Positions 1 through 9,049 of a stretch of 64,000 bases of DNA are shown one piece after another; within the stretch, counting starts at the first letter, position 1; each line of letters begins with the position of its first letter. The stretch comes from Pseudomonas chlororaphis (lineage in GTDB: Bacteria > Pseudomonadota > Gammaproteobacteria > Pseudomonadales > Pseudomonadaceae). The position numbers and the translations under genes were made by a program. The notes under the pieces were generated by a model. The model was given only the letters and a program-made list of their open reading frames with translations. It was not told the DNA's origin and searched no databases. Location: contig NZ_MOAL01000008.1 of assembly GCF_003731765.1 (NCBI RefSeq), positions 186,001 through 250,000 of the forward strand, written 5' to 3'.

Positions 1-315
1 AAGCCATGGCCCCTGGCCTGCCCCTCCTCAATGCATGAACAACACACGCCCCCTGACGAGAGCGCCCCAGTGGCGTGGATCACAGCCTGTTCGCCCACCG
101 CTGCGAGCGGCGTTCAGGCTGGCGCCTCTGAAAACCCTGGTAACAGAAACAGTCATCACCGGAAGTGCTTAGCATCTTTGGCGATTACGCCCATATCGAA
201 ATCGTTGGGAGCAAACTGCCAGCACCGTTCCCGGTCGTCGGACGGCCTCTATACTCCAGGCATTCGTCGGCGCCCCAAGGCACCGAGTTGAGATGACGCT
301 GAGACGAGGCATGCT

Positions 316-2604
316 ATGGAATGGCTGGGTGTGCATTTCTTTACCGAGCTTCCAGAGCGCGGGCAGACAGTACTCGGTTGCAGTCATAGCCCCTTTCTGG
401 TGCTGCTGGCCTATCTGGTGGCCTGCGCCGCCAGCTTCGCCACCCTGGATATGGCCGAGCGCGTCGGACACGTCGAACGCCCGTCCACCCAACGGCTCTG
501 GCGCTGGATCGGGGCCTGCTGCCTGGCTGGGGGCATCTGGGCCATGCATTTCATCAGCATGCTCGCCCTGCAAGTGCCCATCGAAGTGCACTACCAGCTG
601 CCCTTGACCCTGCTGTCACTGCTGATTGCCCTGATCGCCGCGTGGCTGGCTATGCAGACCCTCAGTCACCCGCAACTGCCGCTATGGCGCTACGTCTGCG
701 CAGCGGTGTGGATCGGCCTGGGCATCTGCACCATGCATTACGTCGGCATGGCGGCCATGCGTTCCAACGCGGTGCAGTACTACCAGACGCCGCTGATGCT
801 GCTTTCGATGGTCGTGGCGATCGGTACCAGCCTCGCCGCCCTGCTGCTGTCGCGCCATCTGTACAACGGCAGCGGCATGTTTCACCAATTGCTCAAGTAC
901 GCCAGCAGCCTGCTGCTGGGGGCCGGGATCATCAGCAGCCACTTCACCGGCATGGCCGCCTTGACCCTGGTGCTGCCCCTGGACAGCCCGGCCCGTGCCC
1001 CCGTGGACAACAACAGCATGCAACTGGGGCTGACCATCGCGGTGATTGCCCTGCTGGTGATCGGCAGCGCCATCAGTGCGGCCCTGGCCGACAAGAAACT
1101 GCAACACAAGGAGCACGACCTGCGCCGGGTCAACGCCCTGCTCTCGCAACTGGACCAGGCCCGGGTCTCGCTGCAACAAGTGGCCCACTACGATGCCCTG
1201 ACCAACCTGATCAACCGCCGCGGCTTCAACCAGTTGTTCGCCGAAAAGCTTCTGGAAAAAACCACCTACGGCGGCAAGCTGGCGGTGATGTTCCTCGACA
1301 TCGACCACTTCAAGCGGATCAACGACAGCCTGGGCCACGACGCGGGCGACGAGTTGCTGAAAGTCATCGCCGGCCACATCAAGCACTCCACCCGCACCCA
1401 TGAGGACGTGGTGGCGCGCTTTGGCGGCGACGAGTTCTGCATCCTCACCAGCCTCAAGGAGTGCGACGAGGCTCGGCACATGGCCCAGCGCATCATGCAA
1501 AAAATGAAGGAACCCATCGAACTGGCGGGCCGGCGCATGGTGATGACCACCAGCATCGGCATCAGCCTGTTCCCGGACGACGGCACCACCTGCGAAGAAC
1601 TGCTGAAGAATGCCGACCTGGCGCTGTATCAATCCAAAGCCGGTGGCCGCAACAACCTGCATTTTTTCAGCAGCAACCTGAAAGCCCGGGCCACCCTGGA
1701 ATTGCAGCTCGAAGAAGAACTGCGCCACGCCCTGCGCAGCGACAGCGAACTGCGACTCTATTACCAACCCATCTATGACTTGAAAACCGCCAAGGTCAGC
1801 AAGCTCGAAGCCCTGGTCCGCTGGCAGCATCCGCTACACGGCCTGCTGGCGCCGGACCGTTTCATCGGCATTGCCGAGGCCAACGGCCTGATCGAGGCCC
1901 TGGACAACTGGGTCCTGCGCAAGGCCTGTGAGGATCTGGCCCGGCTGTCCCAGAGTGGGTTCGACCAGCTTAAGGTAGCGGTCAACTGCTCGGCCTTGAA
2001 CCTGGTACGGGAGGAACTGCCAGGGGAAATCGAAACCGCCCTGCACGACGCCGGGATCGCGCCGCAACGGCTGGAACTGGAGGTCACGGAAAACGCCCTG
2101 ATGGGCAACATCGACAAAACCCTGGTGCTGTTGCAGCAAATTCGTACCCTCGGCGTCTCGCTGTCCATCGACGACTTCGGCACCGGCTACTCGTCCCTGG
2201 CCTACCTCCGGCGCCTGCCCCTCAATACCCTGAAGATCGATCGCTCGTTTATCCAGGACATCCCCCAGTCGACCCAGGACCGGGAAATCGTCCAGGCCAT
2301 TATCGTCATGGCCCATACCCTGCATTTGCAGGTGGTGACCGAGGGGGTCGAGACCGAGCAGCAGTACCAATTCCTGCAATACCATGGCTGCGACTATTTG
2401 CAGGGCTACCTGCTCAGCCGCCCCGTGCCCTTGAGCGAGCTACCGGGAGTGCTGGAGGAACTTGATGCGCGACGCGAGCAGCCGGCCAGTGGGGTCAATG
2501 CGCCGTTCCAGGCTCGCGATACAGCTGCACCAGAGTCGCGGGATCTTTTTCCAGATAGCCTTGGCTGCCATGCAGGCGCATCAACTGGGCTGCTAGCCCG
2601 CTGA
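316..2604 (+). CDS. MHYT-GGDEF-EAL membrane c-di-GMP signalling protein
   Basis: Predicted inner-membrane enzyme making and/or degrading cyclic di-GMP. Residues about 25-255 form seven hydrophobic segments carrying MHYT-type motifs (MHFISM near 77, MHYVGM near 140 and a degenerate SHFTGM near 208), a sensor module proposed to bind a metal or a diatomic gas. A GGDEF domain follows with an intact GGDEF at 370-374, then an EAL domain with EAL at 498-500 and DDFGTGYSSL. The RxxD inhibitory site expected five residues before GGDEF reads THED, so product inhibition may be lost. Start ATG has GAGG seven bases upstream. The last 110 bases overlap the convergent gene on the other strand, so the final ~36 residues are an odd tail beyond the EAL fold. 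Which activity dominates cannot be told from sequence. Confidence 0.93.
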   Translation: MEWLGVHFFTELPERGQTVLGCSHSPFLVLLAYLVACAASFATLDMAERVGHVERPSTQRLWRWIGACCLAGGIWAMHFISMLALQVPIEVHYQLPLTLLSLLIALIAAWLAMQTLSHPQLPLWRYVCAAVWIGLGICTMHYVGMAAMRSNAVQYYQTPLMLLSMVVAIGTSLAALLLSRHLYNGSGMFHQLLKYASSLLLGAGIISSHFTGMAALTLVLPLDSPARAPVDNNSMQLGLTIAVIALLVIGSAISAALADKKLQHKEHDLRRVNALLSQLDQARVSLQQVAHYDALTNLINRRGFNQLFAEKLLEKTTYGGKLAVMFLDIDHFKRINDSLGHDAGDELLKVIAGHIKHSTRTHEDVVARFGGDEFCILTSLKECDEARHMAQRIMQKMKEPIELAGRRMVMTTSIGISLFPDDGTTCEELLKNADLALYQSKAGGRNNLHFFSSNLKARATLELQLEEELRHALRSDSELRLYYQPIYDLKTAKVSKLEALVRWQHPLHGLLAPDRFIGIAEANGLIEALDNWVLRKACEDLARLSQSGFDQLKVAVNCSALNLVREELPGEIETALHDAGIAPQRLELEVTENALMGNIDKTLVLLQQIRTLGVSLSIDDFGTGYSSLAYLRRLPLNTLKIDRSFIQDIPQSTQDREIVQAIIVMAHTLHLQVVTEGVETEQQYQFLQYHGCDYLQGYLLSRPVPLSELPGVLEELDARREQPASGVNAPFQARDTAAPESRDLFPDSLGCHAGASTGLLAR

Positions 2605-3388
2605 CCGGGGTTGCCGAGCCCTGCTCGCGGGCAAACTTCACGGCACCGTCCAGGTCCTTGAGCAACGTACGCACATGCCATTTGATCGGCTCGAACTGGC
2701 TGCCGGCCATTTGTGGCGCCAGTATCTGCAAGGGCTTGGAGTCGGCAAAACCACCGGCCAGGGCCTCGGCGATCAACCCGGCATCGACCCCGGCGCGTTC
2801 GGCCAGGGCCACCACTTCGGCGATTACCAGTGCATTGCAAGCAACGATCATCTGGTTGCAGGCCTTGGTCACCTGCCCCGCGCCCACCGCACCCATGTGC
2901 GTCACCCGCTGCCCCAGTTGCAACAGCACCGGGCGGACCCGCTCAATATCCGCTGCCGCCCCGCCCACCATAATCGCCAGGCTGCCGGCTTCGGCCCCGG
3001 CCGTACCGCCGGAAACCGGGGCGTCGACCCAGGCCATGCCGCTGCAGGCGGCCAGTTCGGCCGCCATGTCCTGAGTGGCCGTGGGTTCCAGGCTGGAAAA
3101 GTCCACCAGTAACTGGCCGGCCCGAGCGCCCTGCGCAATGCCGTCGGCGCCGAACACCACCTCACGGACCACCTCGGTGTTGGCCAGGCACAGCAATACC
3201 AAGGTGTTGCCCTCGCACAACTGCACTGGCGTGGCCACTTGCCGGGCCCCGGCGGCCACCAGCGGCGCACACTTGTCCGGGTTGCGGTTCCACACCGTTA
3301 ACGGATAGCCGGCGGCCAGCAAACGCTGGCACATGGGCAGGCCCATCAAGCCGATTCCGGCAAACCCCAGGGAAGGTAACTCTGCCAT
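2495..3388 (-). CDS. NAD(P)-dependent beta-hydroxyacid dehydrogenase (3-hydroxyisobutyrate dehydrogenase family)
   Basis: Soluble oxidoreductase of the 3-hydroxyisobutyrate / tartronate semialdehyde reductase family. The N-terminus has the Rossmann motif GFAGIGLMGLPM, the substrate signature DAPVSGGTAGAEAG lies near 120, and the conserved catalytic Lys region reads GAGQVTKACNQM near 170. About 297 residues is the family's usual length. I chose ATG 3388 because AGGAGG lies seven bases upstream; a GTG just before it is also possible. The exact substrate is uncertain: paralogs in pseudomonads act on 3-hydroxyisobutyrate, glyoxylate/succinic semialdehyde or tartronate semialdehyde, and no pathway neighbours narrow it. 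The 3' end overlaps the convergent GGDEF/EAL gene. Confidence 0.88.
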   Translation of the reverse strand: MAELPSLGFAGIGLMGLPMCQRLLAAGYPLTVWNRNPDKCAPLVAAGARQVATPVQLCEGNTLVLLCLANTEVVREVVFGADGIAQGARAGQLLVDFSSLEPTATQDMAAELAACSGMAWVDAPVSGGTAGAEAGSLAIMVGGAAADIERVRPVLLQLGQRVTHMGAVGAGQVTKACNQMIVACNALVIAEVVALAERAGVDAGLIAEALAGGFADSKPLQILAPQMAGSQFEPIKWHVRTLLKDLDGAVKFAREQGSATPVSGLAAQLMRLHGSQGYLEKDPATLVQLYREPGTAH

Positions 3389-3586
3389 CACATTGCCTCC
3401 TTTTGATTAAAGATCGCCGAATATTGGCCGATTCAACAGAATCCGGGAAAGGATTCCCAGAGCGACCCGCAGGCTAAGTTCCTGACGCTCAGGCTAAATT
3501 CGCGCTCCATGAAGCGACGAGACCCCTATCGTGATGGCTCGAAGACATTTGTCAGCGGGCCAACCTGTCCAGGCATATGGCGAACA

Positions 3587-5770
3587 ATGACTTCTAAAAA
3601 TAACGCGGCCAATGCGGCCAACGAACTGACGCTGAACGCTCCCGAACCCAGCCCCTCAGCGCCGAAGCCATTGTCCAGCTCACGCCCGCTGGCTACCCAG
3701 CAATACCTGTACTTCACCGAAACCAATACCGACCGCATCCTCGACAACCTCGACGGCCTGCGTGACAGCGTGTTCCCCCGTCCGCTGCACCTGGAAGGCG
3801 ACAACGAGATCCGTCGTGACCAGGAGTTCCCCTCGGTCTGCCTGATCGGCCTCGGCCGTTGCGGCTCCAACATCGCCCTGGATGTGGCGGAGTTGGTGTA
3901 CAACGCCCGCAAGTTCTACCTCAACGAATTCAACAACGAAGACAAATCCTACGCCGACAAGGGCTACAGCCCGGGCCAGTGGATCCGCAACAACCTGCGC
4001 CTGGTGCAGAACAAGGCCACCAAGCCGGTGTTCCTGGTTGAGCCGCTGGTGATGCTTGGCGACCTGGACAAAGACATTGCCGGGCGCATTCGCTTCTCAC
4101 GCAAGGGCGAGAAGAGCGGCTTTATTCGCGACTACAGCAAAATGAAGATCATGGACCTGTCCGAAGTCCATGCCGGCGGTGCCGGTAACGCGCCGATCCT
4201 CGGCCAGTACCTGGCGAAGATCATCCTCAACAAGGACACCCAGCGTTTCTCCAGCCCCGAGTGGAAAATGATCCACTCGTACCTGATCGACTCCTGCGGG
4301 ATCAAGGCCAACCAGTCGCGCCTGTACTTTTCGATCTTCAGCGCCGGCGGCGGTACCGGTTCGGGCATGGCCTCCGAATTCGGCCTGGCCCAGCAATACT
4401 CGTACATGAACAAAACCTTCGACACCAAGCCGATGGACGAGCACGACAGCAAAAGCGGTCATTCCTTCGTCTTCGAGCCGATCTTCACCAGCGGCATCTG
4501 CGTGCTGCCGAACATCTCGGACCACCGCAGCGAAATGTCCGAAGCGCTGCACATCAACGCCGGCCGCCTGCTGTGCAAATACCTCTCGGAAGAGTGGGAC
4601 TTCTCCTACAACTTCGACAATGAAGACAGCAGCGAAGCCAGCGTCATGGGCCGCATCCGCCCATGGAACGCCATGATGCTGATCTCCAACGACATCATGC
4701 GTTATGCCGAAGAAAGCGATGACGGCAACATCCAGAACATCGACGTCAACGCCATGGAGAAGCACGCCAACCAGTACATCTCCCAGCAGATCTTCAACAT
4801 CCTCACTGCCCAGGCGGTGACCACCGACTACGACCAGAACTACTTCCGTCGCGCCGGCATCGATATCGGCGAAACCATCCGCCTGGACGCCAACGACCTG
4901 TTCATGAGCCTGGCCGGCCCGGTGGCGATTGCCTACGCCGAATCCGTGGTGCCGGAACAACCAACGCCTACCGGCGACAAGTTCAAGGTGTTCGAGAAAG
5001 AGCCGCAGCGCCTGAACATCGATGACCTGTTCTTCCGCTCCATCGACCTGCCGCACTTCAACAAAGTAACCCAGGCCATCGAAGGCATCAGCCTGCTGCC
5101 CATCGAGTCCAAGCGCTACCGCGCAGCGCTTGAGCAGTACAAGGCCTCGGGTTACGACGCGGCGGCCCTGCATGACCTGCACTTCTTCAAGAACTGCTCG
5201 TCGGTGGTGTCCATCGTTTCCCTGCCCAAGGACTACAAGCTGTCCTACATGGACCTGAACCGGCTCAAGACCCACCTCAACAGCCTGTTCCCCAACACCA
5301 CTCTCAAACGCTATGCGCTGGTGATCGGTGCCTCGGCCAACCTCTCGCTGACCACCCTGATCGCCAAGAGCCCGTGCCTGTCGGACGACTTCCTGACGCT
5401 GATCGTGGCCTTTATCAAGCGTTGCTTCGCCCGCAACCCGTACCGCTTCGACGAAACCCTGGACAACTCGATCCTCGACTTCATCGTCAGCGACGAATTC
5501 GACGAAAGCCTGATCGACGACCTGCTCAACGAGTTCGAGAACCCGGCGAAGATCCTCGACACCAACTGGTACGCGATCAAGCCAATGTACGAGAAGAAGT
5601 ACCGCGAGCTGATCAACGACAAGGACAAGTTCGTCTCGATCAACGACATCCGCCTGTCCCGGGATTGCGTGAAGAAGGCCATCAAGTACCTGCGCGAGAT
5701 CTATCGTCACCGCATCGGCAAGACCAAAGTCATCTCGCTCAACAACCACACCGGCAAAACCGCCTTCTAA
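3587..5770 (+). CDS. FtsZ/tubulin-like GTPase family protein, function unknown
   Basis: A 727-residue protein with tubulin/FtsZ-superfamily hallmarks. An N-terminal Ser/Pro/Ala-rich segment (about 1-40) looks disordered. It is followed by IGLGRCGSN (87-95), like the first FtsZ nucleotide loop, then the tubulin signature GGGTGSG (254-260) in SAGGGTGSGMASEFG. LISND (366-370) resembles the FtsZ IPND element. LDANDLF (433-439) may correspond to the T7 catalytic loop, with D434 and D437 in place of D209 and D212 of E. coli FtsZ, although the Asn is replaced by Arg. It is nearly twice the length of FtsZ and has a long charged C-terminal region. ATG 3587 is preferred over 3509 because the extra 26 residues look non-coding; neither start has a good ribosome site. 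It appears monocistronic. Its role (polymer, membrane remodelling, other) is unknown. Confidence 0.85.
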   Translation: MTSKNNAANAANELTLNAPEPSPSAPKPLSSSRPLATQQYLYFTETNTDRILDNLDGLRDSVFPRPLHLEGDNEIRRDQEFPSVCLIGLGRCGSNIALDVAELVYNARKFYLNEFNNEDKSYADKGYSPGQWIRNNLRLVQNKATKPVFLVEPLVMLGDLDKDIAGRIRFSRKGEKSGFIRDYSKMKIMDLSEVHAGGAGNAPILGQYLAKIILNKDTQRFSSPEWKMIHSYLIDSCGIKANQSRLYFSIFSAGGGTGSGMASEFGLAQQYSYMNKTFDTKPMDEHDSKSGHSFVFEPIFTSGICVLPNISDHRSEMSEALHINAGRLLCKYLSEEWDFSYNFDNEDSSEASVMGRIRPWNAMMLISNDIMRYAEESDDGNIQNIDVNAMEKHANQYISQQIFNILTAQAVTTDYDQNYFRRAGIDIGETIRLDANDLFMSLAGPVAIAYAESVVPEQPTPTGDKFKVFEKEPQRLNIDDLFFRSIDLPHFNKVTQAIEGISLLPIESKRYRAALEQYKASGYDAAALHDLHFFKNCSSVVSIVSLPKDYKLSYMDLNRLKTHLNSLFPNTTLKRYALVIGASANLSLTTLIAKSPCLSDDFLTLIVAFIKRCFARNPYRFDETLDNSILDFIVSDEFDESLIDDLLNEFENPAKILDTNWYAIKPMYEKKYRELINDKDKFVSINDIRLSRDCVKKAIKYLREIYRHRIGKTKVISLNNHTGKTAF

Positions 5771-5788
5771 GCCCATCGCCGGGCCGCT

Positions 5789-5870
5789 GCGCGGATCGCC
5801 GGCAAGCCGGCTCCTACAACAGGTGCATCGCCCACACACCTGTAGGAGCTGGCTTGCCAGCGATGACGTC
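5789..5870. repeat. REPIN: inverted pair of Pseudomonas REP elements
   Basis: Two REP cores in opposite orientation: GATCGCCGGCAAGCCGGCTC at about 5794-5813 followed by CTACAAC, and TGTAGGAGCTGGCTTGCCAG at 5841-5860 followed by CGATGA. They can fold as a cruciform. The rest of 5871-6112 shows no gene, RNA or clear terminator. Confidence 0.8.
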
Positions 5871-6112
5871 CGCAAAAACGAAGAGCCCTATCGCCTGGCC
5901 AATGGGTAGGCACATCCAGGGCGTTTGCTCACATCACGAAACAATTGGAACGCCCGGGGCGGGCCACTCAACTGTTCCCCTTCCGCAAACGTCACCCAGG
6001 CGGAAAAATCTGATGGGGCCTTTCTCCACGGCAAGTTGCCATCATGCTCGCGGCGGTTACTCGGCTACACACTTTTTACGGCGAAAATCACGCACCAAAA
6101 AGGCGCAACCGA

Positions 6113-6418
6113 TCAGGCAGACGCCCGCTCATGGACCATAATCCACGGCGAAACCACCACCGCCCACAACTGTGGATCACGCTCCAGCAGATCCAGCGCC
6201 CGCGTCGCAGACAGCTTCTCCAACTTCCCGTCGGCCAGCCAGGCCGCCACTTTCTCGGCTTCGTTCTCGGCCACGGCCTGCGCCGCTTCGATCAGATCCA
6301 GCGTGGGATCGACCCACAATAGGGCACCCTTGGCGAAGAACGGCTCCAACTCCTTCCAGGAAATTGATGCGGTTTCACCAAGCAGCTTGGCATAGAGGGT
6401 GCTAGGTTCTTGGTTCAT
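6113..6418 (-). CDS. DUF2288 family protein
   Basis: Small soluble acidic protein of 101 residues resembling the DUF2288 family: it opens MNQEPSTLYAKLLGETASI, has FAKGALLWVDPTLDLIEAA near 28-46 and ends with RDPQLWAVVVSPWIMVHER. It has no enzymatic motif that I recognise. ATG 6418 is chosen because the upstream extension (to 6520) is unlike a protein of this family. It is transcribed divergently from braC, with about 350 bases between. Function unknown. Confidence 0.75.
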   Translation of the reverse strand: MNQEPSTLYAKLLGETASISWKELEPFFAKGALLWVDPTLDLIEAAQAVAENEAEKVAAWLADGKLEKLSATRALDLLERDPQLWAVVVSPWIMVHERASA

Positions 6419-6651
6419 GGGTCTGTCCAGAAAAGAAATCGGCGCAATCATAACGTCGCGGTTCTGGCAGAAAAACCCAGATGCAATGGCGTCATCGATA
6501 GAGAAGCGTAGGAAAGCCAAGGATTGCCGTTGAACAGGCCGTTATGCCCAGCAAAATCCCGCCGCAATTCTGACTTTTTCTTTCAATAAAGCGACACCCC
6601 ACGTTTTTGCCCCCAGCAGCCAGCTTTTCAAGCGAACGACCGGCGCTCTAC

Positions 6652-6667
6652 ACTGTACCGGTACAGT
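6652..6667. promoter_or_regulatory. 16-bp perfect palindrome, putative operator
   Basis: ACTGTACCGGTACAGT is a perfect inverted repeat lying about 100 bases upstream of braC, in the divergent region with the DUF2288 gene (6419-6767, otherwise without genes). This is the form of a homodimeric repressor site. The cognate regulator is unknown. An AT-rich TATAAAAAAT stretch at about 6736-6745 could serve as the braC -10 region. Confidence 0.45.
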
Positions 6668-6767
6668 TGCCAGGGGCATTTCCGGGGTTAATAAAGAACT
6701 ATCTGACCCGGTTCTGCGACTTTGGCCGCCAGGACTATAAAAAATACAACAGTAAGAGTGGAGCACT

Positions 6768-7895
6768 ATGAATAAGGCTACTAAGCAGATTTCCAAACTG
6801 TTTGCCGCTATGGTTCTGGCCGGGGTTGCCAGCCATTCGTTCGCAGCTGACACCATCAAGATCGGCATTGCCGGCCCTAAGACCGGCCCTGTAGCCCAAT
6901 ACGGCGACATGCAATTCAGTGGCGCAAAAATGGCCATCGAACAAATCAACGCCAAGGGCGGCGTCAACGGCAAGAAACTCGAAGCTGTTGAATACGACGA
7001 CGCCTGTGATCCGAAACAAGCCGTAGCCGTGGCCAACAAAGTGGTCAACGACGGCGTCAAGTTCGTGGTCGGCCACCTGTGCTCCAGCTCCACTCAGCCG
7101 GCCTCCGACATCTACGAAGATGAAGGCGTGATCATGATCACCCCGGCTGCCACCAGCCCGGACATCACCGCCCGTGGTTACAAAATGGTGTTCCGCACCA
7201 TCGGCCTGGACAGCGCCCAAGGCCCAGCCGCCGGCAACTACATCGCCGACCACGTGAAGCCGAAAATCGTTGCTGTCCTGCACGACAAACAGCAATACGG
7301 TGAAGGCATCGCCACCGCCGTGAAGCAGACCCTTGAGAAGAAAGGCACCAAGGTTGCCGTGTTCGAAGGCATCAACGCCGGCGACAAAGACTTCTCCTCG
7401 ATGATCGCCAAGCTCAAGCAAGCCAACGTCGACTTCGTCTACTACGGCGGCTACCACCCAGAGCTGGGCCTGATCCTGCGCCAAGCCCAGGAAAAAGGCC
7501 TGAAAGCCAAGTTCATGGGTCCGGAAGGCGTGGGTAACGACTCCATCTCGCAGATTGCCAAGGACGCGTCCGAAGGCCTGCTGGTGACCCTGCCGAAATC
7601 CTTCGACCAAGACCCGGCCAACGTCGCCCTGGCGGATGCCTTCAAGGCCAAGAAGGAAGACCCGAGCGGTCCGTTCGTATTCCCGGCCTACTCGGCCGTT
7701 GAAGTCATCGCTGGCGGCATCACTGCGGCCAAGAGCGAAGACGCTGGCAAAGTGGCTGAAGCCATCCACGCCGGTACCTTCAAGACACCTACTGGCGACC
7801 TGAGCTTCGACGCCAAGGGTGACTTGAAAGACTTCAAATTCGTGGTCTACGAGTGGCACTTCGGCAAACCTAAAACCGAAGCCTCGCCTCAGTAA
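6768..7895 (+). CDS. braC: Branched-chain amino acid ABC transporter periplasmic binding protein
   Basis: Periplasmic receptor for Leu/Ile/Val (and Ala/Thr in P. aeruginosa), delivering substrate to the BraDEFG importer encoded just downstream. A signal peptide is evident: MNKATKQISKLFAAMVLAG followed by VASHSFA and cleavage before ADTIKIG. The mature part matches the LIV-binding fold (GIAGPKTGPVAQYG, FVVGHLCSSSTQPASDIY, YYGGYHPELGLILRQAQ). Length 375 is typical. A strong terminator follows, so the receptor is probably made in excess over the membrane parts. Confidence 0.96.
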   Translation: MNKATKQISKLFAAMVLAGVASHSFAADTIKIGIAGPKTGPVAQYGDMQFSGAKMAIEQINAKGGVNGKKLEAVEYDDACDPKQAVAVANKVVNDGVKFVVGHLCSSSTQPASDIYEDEGVIMITPAATSPDITARGYKMVFRTIGLDSAQGPAAGNYIADHVKPKIVAVLHDKQQYGEGIATAVKQTLEKKGTKVAVFEGINAGDKDFSSMIAKLKQANVDFVYYGGYHPELGLILRQAQEKGLKAKFMGPEGVGNDSISQIAKDASEGLLVTLPKSFDQDPANVALADAFKAKKEDPSGPFVFPAYSAVEVIAGGITAAKSEDAGKVAEAIHAGTFKTPTGDLSFDAKGDLKDFKFVVYEWHFGKPKTEASPQ

Positions 7896-7920
7896 GGTTC
7901 GGTCCTGACCGACTGCCAAT

Positions 7921-7951
7921 AAAGCCCACGGCGTGCCGTGGGCTTTGTTTT
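7921..7951 (+). terminator. Rho-independent terminator after braC
   Basis: AAAGCCCACG, loop GCGTGC, then CGTGGGCTTT and TGTTTT. It lies 25 bases after braC and before braD, a partial-termination arrangement common between receptor and permease genes. Confidence 0.85.
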
Positions 7952-8125
7952 ACGAATGTACTGGGCCGTGCTTCCGTGATCCGGGGCCTTCCCACCTGAA
8001 AATCTCAAAACCGTCATCAGCGGTTCGCTGGCAAAACTCAGCTCGAAGTGGGTGCAGATCCACGGGGCCTGAGCGGGAAAATGACTCCACCAGTGAAATG
8101 CGTATCAGGTTTTTAGGAGCTTGTA

Positions 8126-9049
8126 ATGCCTGACATCTATCACTTTTTCCAACAGCTGGTTAACGGTCTGACCGTTGGCAGCACGTATGCCCTGATCGCC
8201 ATCGGCTATACGATGGTTTACGGCATCATTGGAATGATCAACTTCGCCCACGGCGAGGTGTACATGATCGGCTCCTACGTGGCGTTCATCGCCATTGCCG
8301 GGCTGGCCATGATGGGACTCGACAGTGTGCCGCTGTTGATGACCGCCGCCTTTATCGCCAGCATCGTCGTCACCAGTGCCTACGGCTACAGCATCGAACG
8401 GATCGCCTACCGCCCCTTGCGTGGCAGTAACCGCCTGATCCCGCTGATCTCTGCCATCGGCATGTCGATCTTCCTGCAAAACACGGTTTTGCTGGCGCAA
8501 GACTCCAAGGACAAGTCCATCCCCAACCTGATCCCGGGCAACATCTCCATCGGGCCAGGCGGGGCACATGAAGTGCTGATTTCCTACATGCAAATCGTGG
8601 TGTTCGTGGTGACCCTGGTCGCCATGCTCGGCCTCACCCTGTTCATCTCCCGTTCTCGCCTGGGCCGTGCCTGCCGCGCCTGCGCCGAAGACATCAAGAT
8701 GGCCAACCTGCTAGGCATCAACACCAACAACATCATCGCCCTGACCTTCGTCGTCGGTGCCGCGCTGGCCGCTGTAGCAGCGGTGCTGCTGAGCATGCAG
8801 TACGGCGTGATCAACCCCAACGCCGGCTTCCTGGTGGGCCTCAAGGCCTTCACCGCAGCGGTCTTGGGCGGCATCGGCAGCATTCCGGGCGCCATGCTCG
8901 GCGGGCTGGTGCTGGGGGTAGCCGAAGCCTTTGGCGCCGATATCTTCGGCGACCAGTACAAGGACGTCGTGGCGTTCGGCTTGTTGGTTCTGGTGCTGTT
9001 GTTCCGGCCGACCGGCATTCTGGGCCGTCCGGAGGTTGAGAAAGTATGA
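8126..9049 (+). CDS. braD: Branched-chain amino acid ABC transporter permease (LivH type)
   Basis: Inner-membrane permease subunit of the LIV-I type importer, pairing with BraE. It is strongly hydrophobic with about eight membrane spans. It carries family signatures GLTVGSTYALIAIGYTMVYG and INFAHGEVYMIG near the N-terminus, GRACRACAEDIKMANLLGI (the ATPase-coupling EAA-like loop) near 190, and VLGGIGSIPGAMLGG near 250. AGGAG precedes the ATG. The stop overlaps the braE start by four bases (ATGA). Confidence 0.95.
   Translation: MPDIYHFFQQLVNGLTVGSTYALIAIGYTMVYGIIGMINFAHGEVYMIGSYVAFIAIAGLAMMGLDSVPLLMTAAFIASIVVTSAYGYSIERIAYRPLRGSNRLIPLISAIGMSIFLQNTVLLAQDSKDKSIPNLIPGNISIGPGGAHEVLISYMQIVVFVVTLVAMLGLTLFISRSRLGRACRACAEDIKMANLLGINTNNIIALTFVVGAALAAVAAVLLSMQYGVINPNAGFLVGLKAFTAAVLGGIGSIPGAMLGGLVLGVAEAFGADIFGDQYKDVVAFGLLVLVLLFRPTGILGRPEVEKV

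Noticed and set aside
31..291. Short open frame before the first gene
   Set aside because: No ribosome site, no domain, and its start has no supporting context; region 1-315 shows nothing I can support.
4097..5875. Open frame of about 590 codons opposite the tubulin-like gene
   Set aside because: Low-complexity Val/Asp/Gly-rich shadow, no start signals; the plus strand has the tubulin signature.
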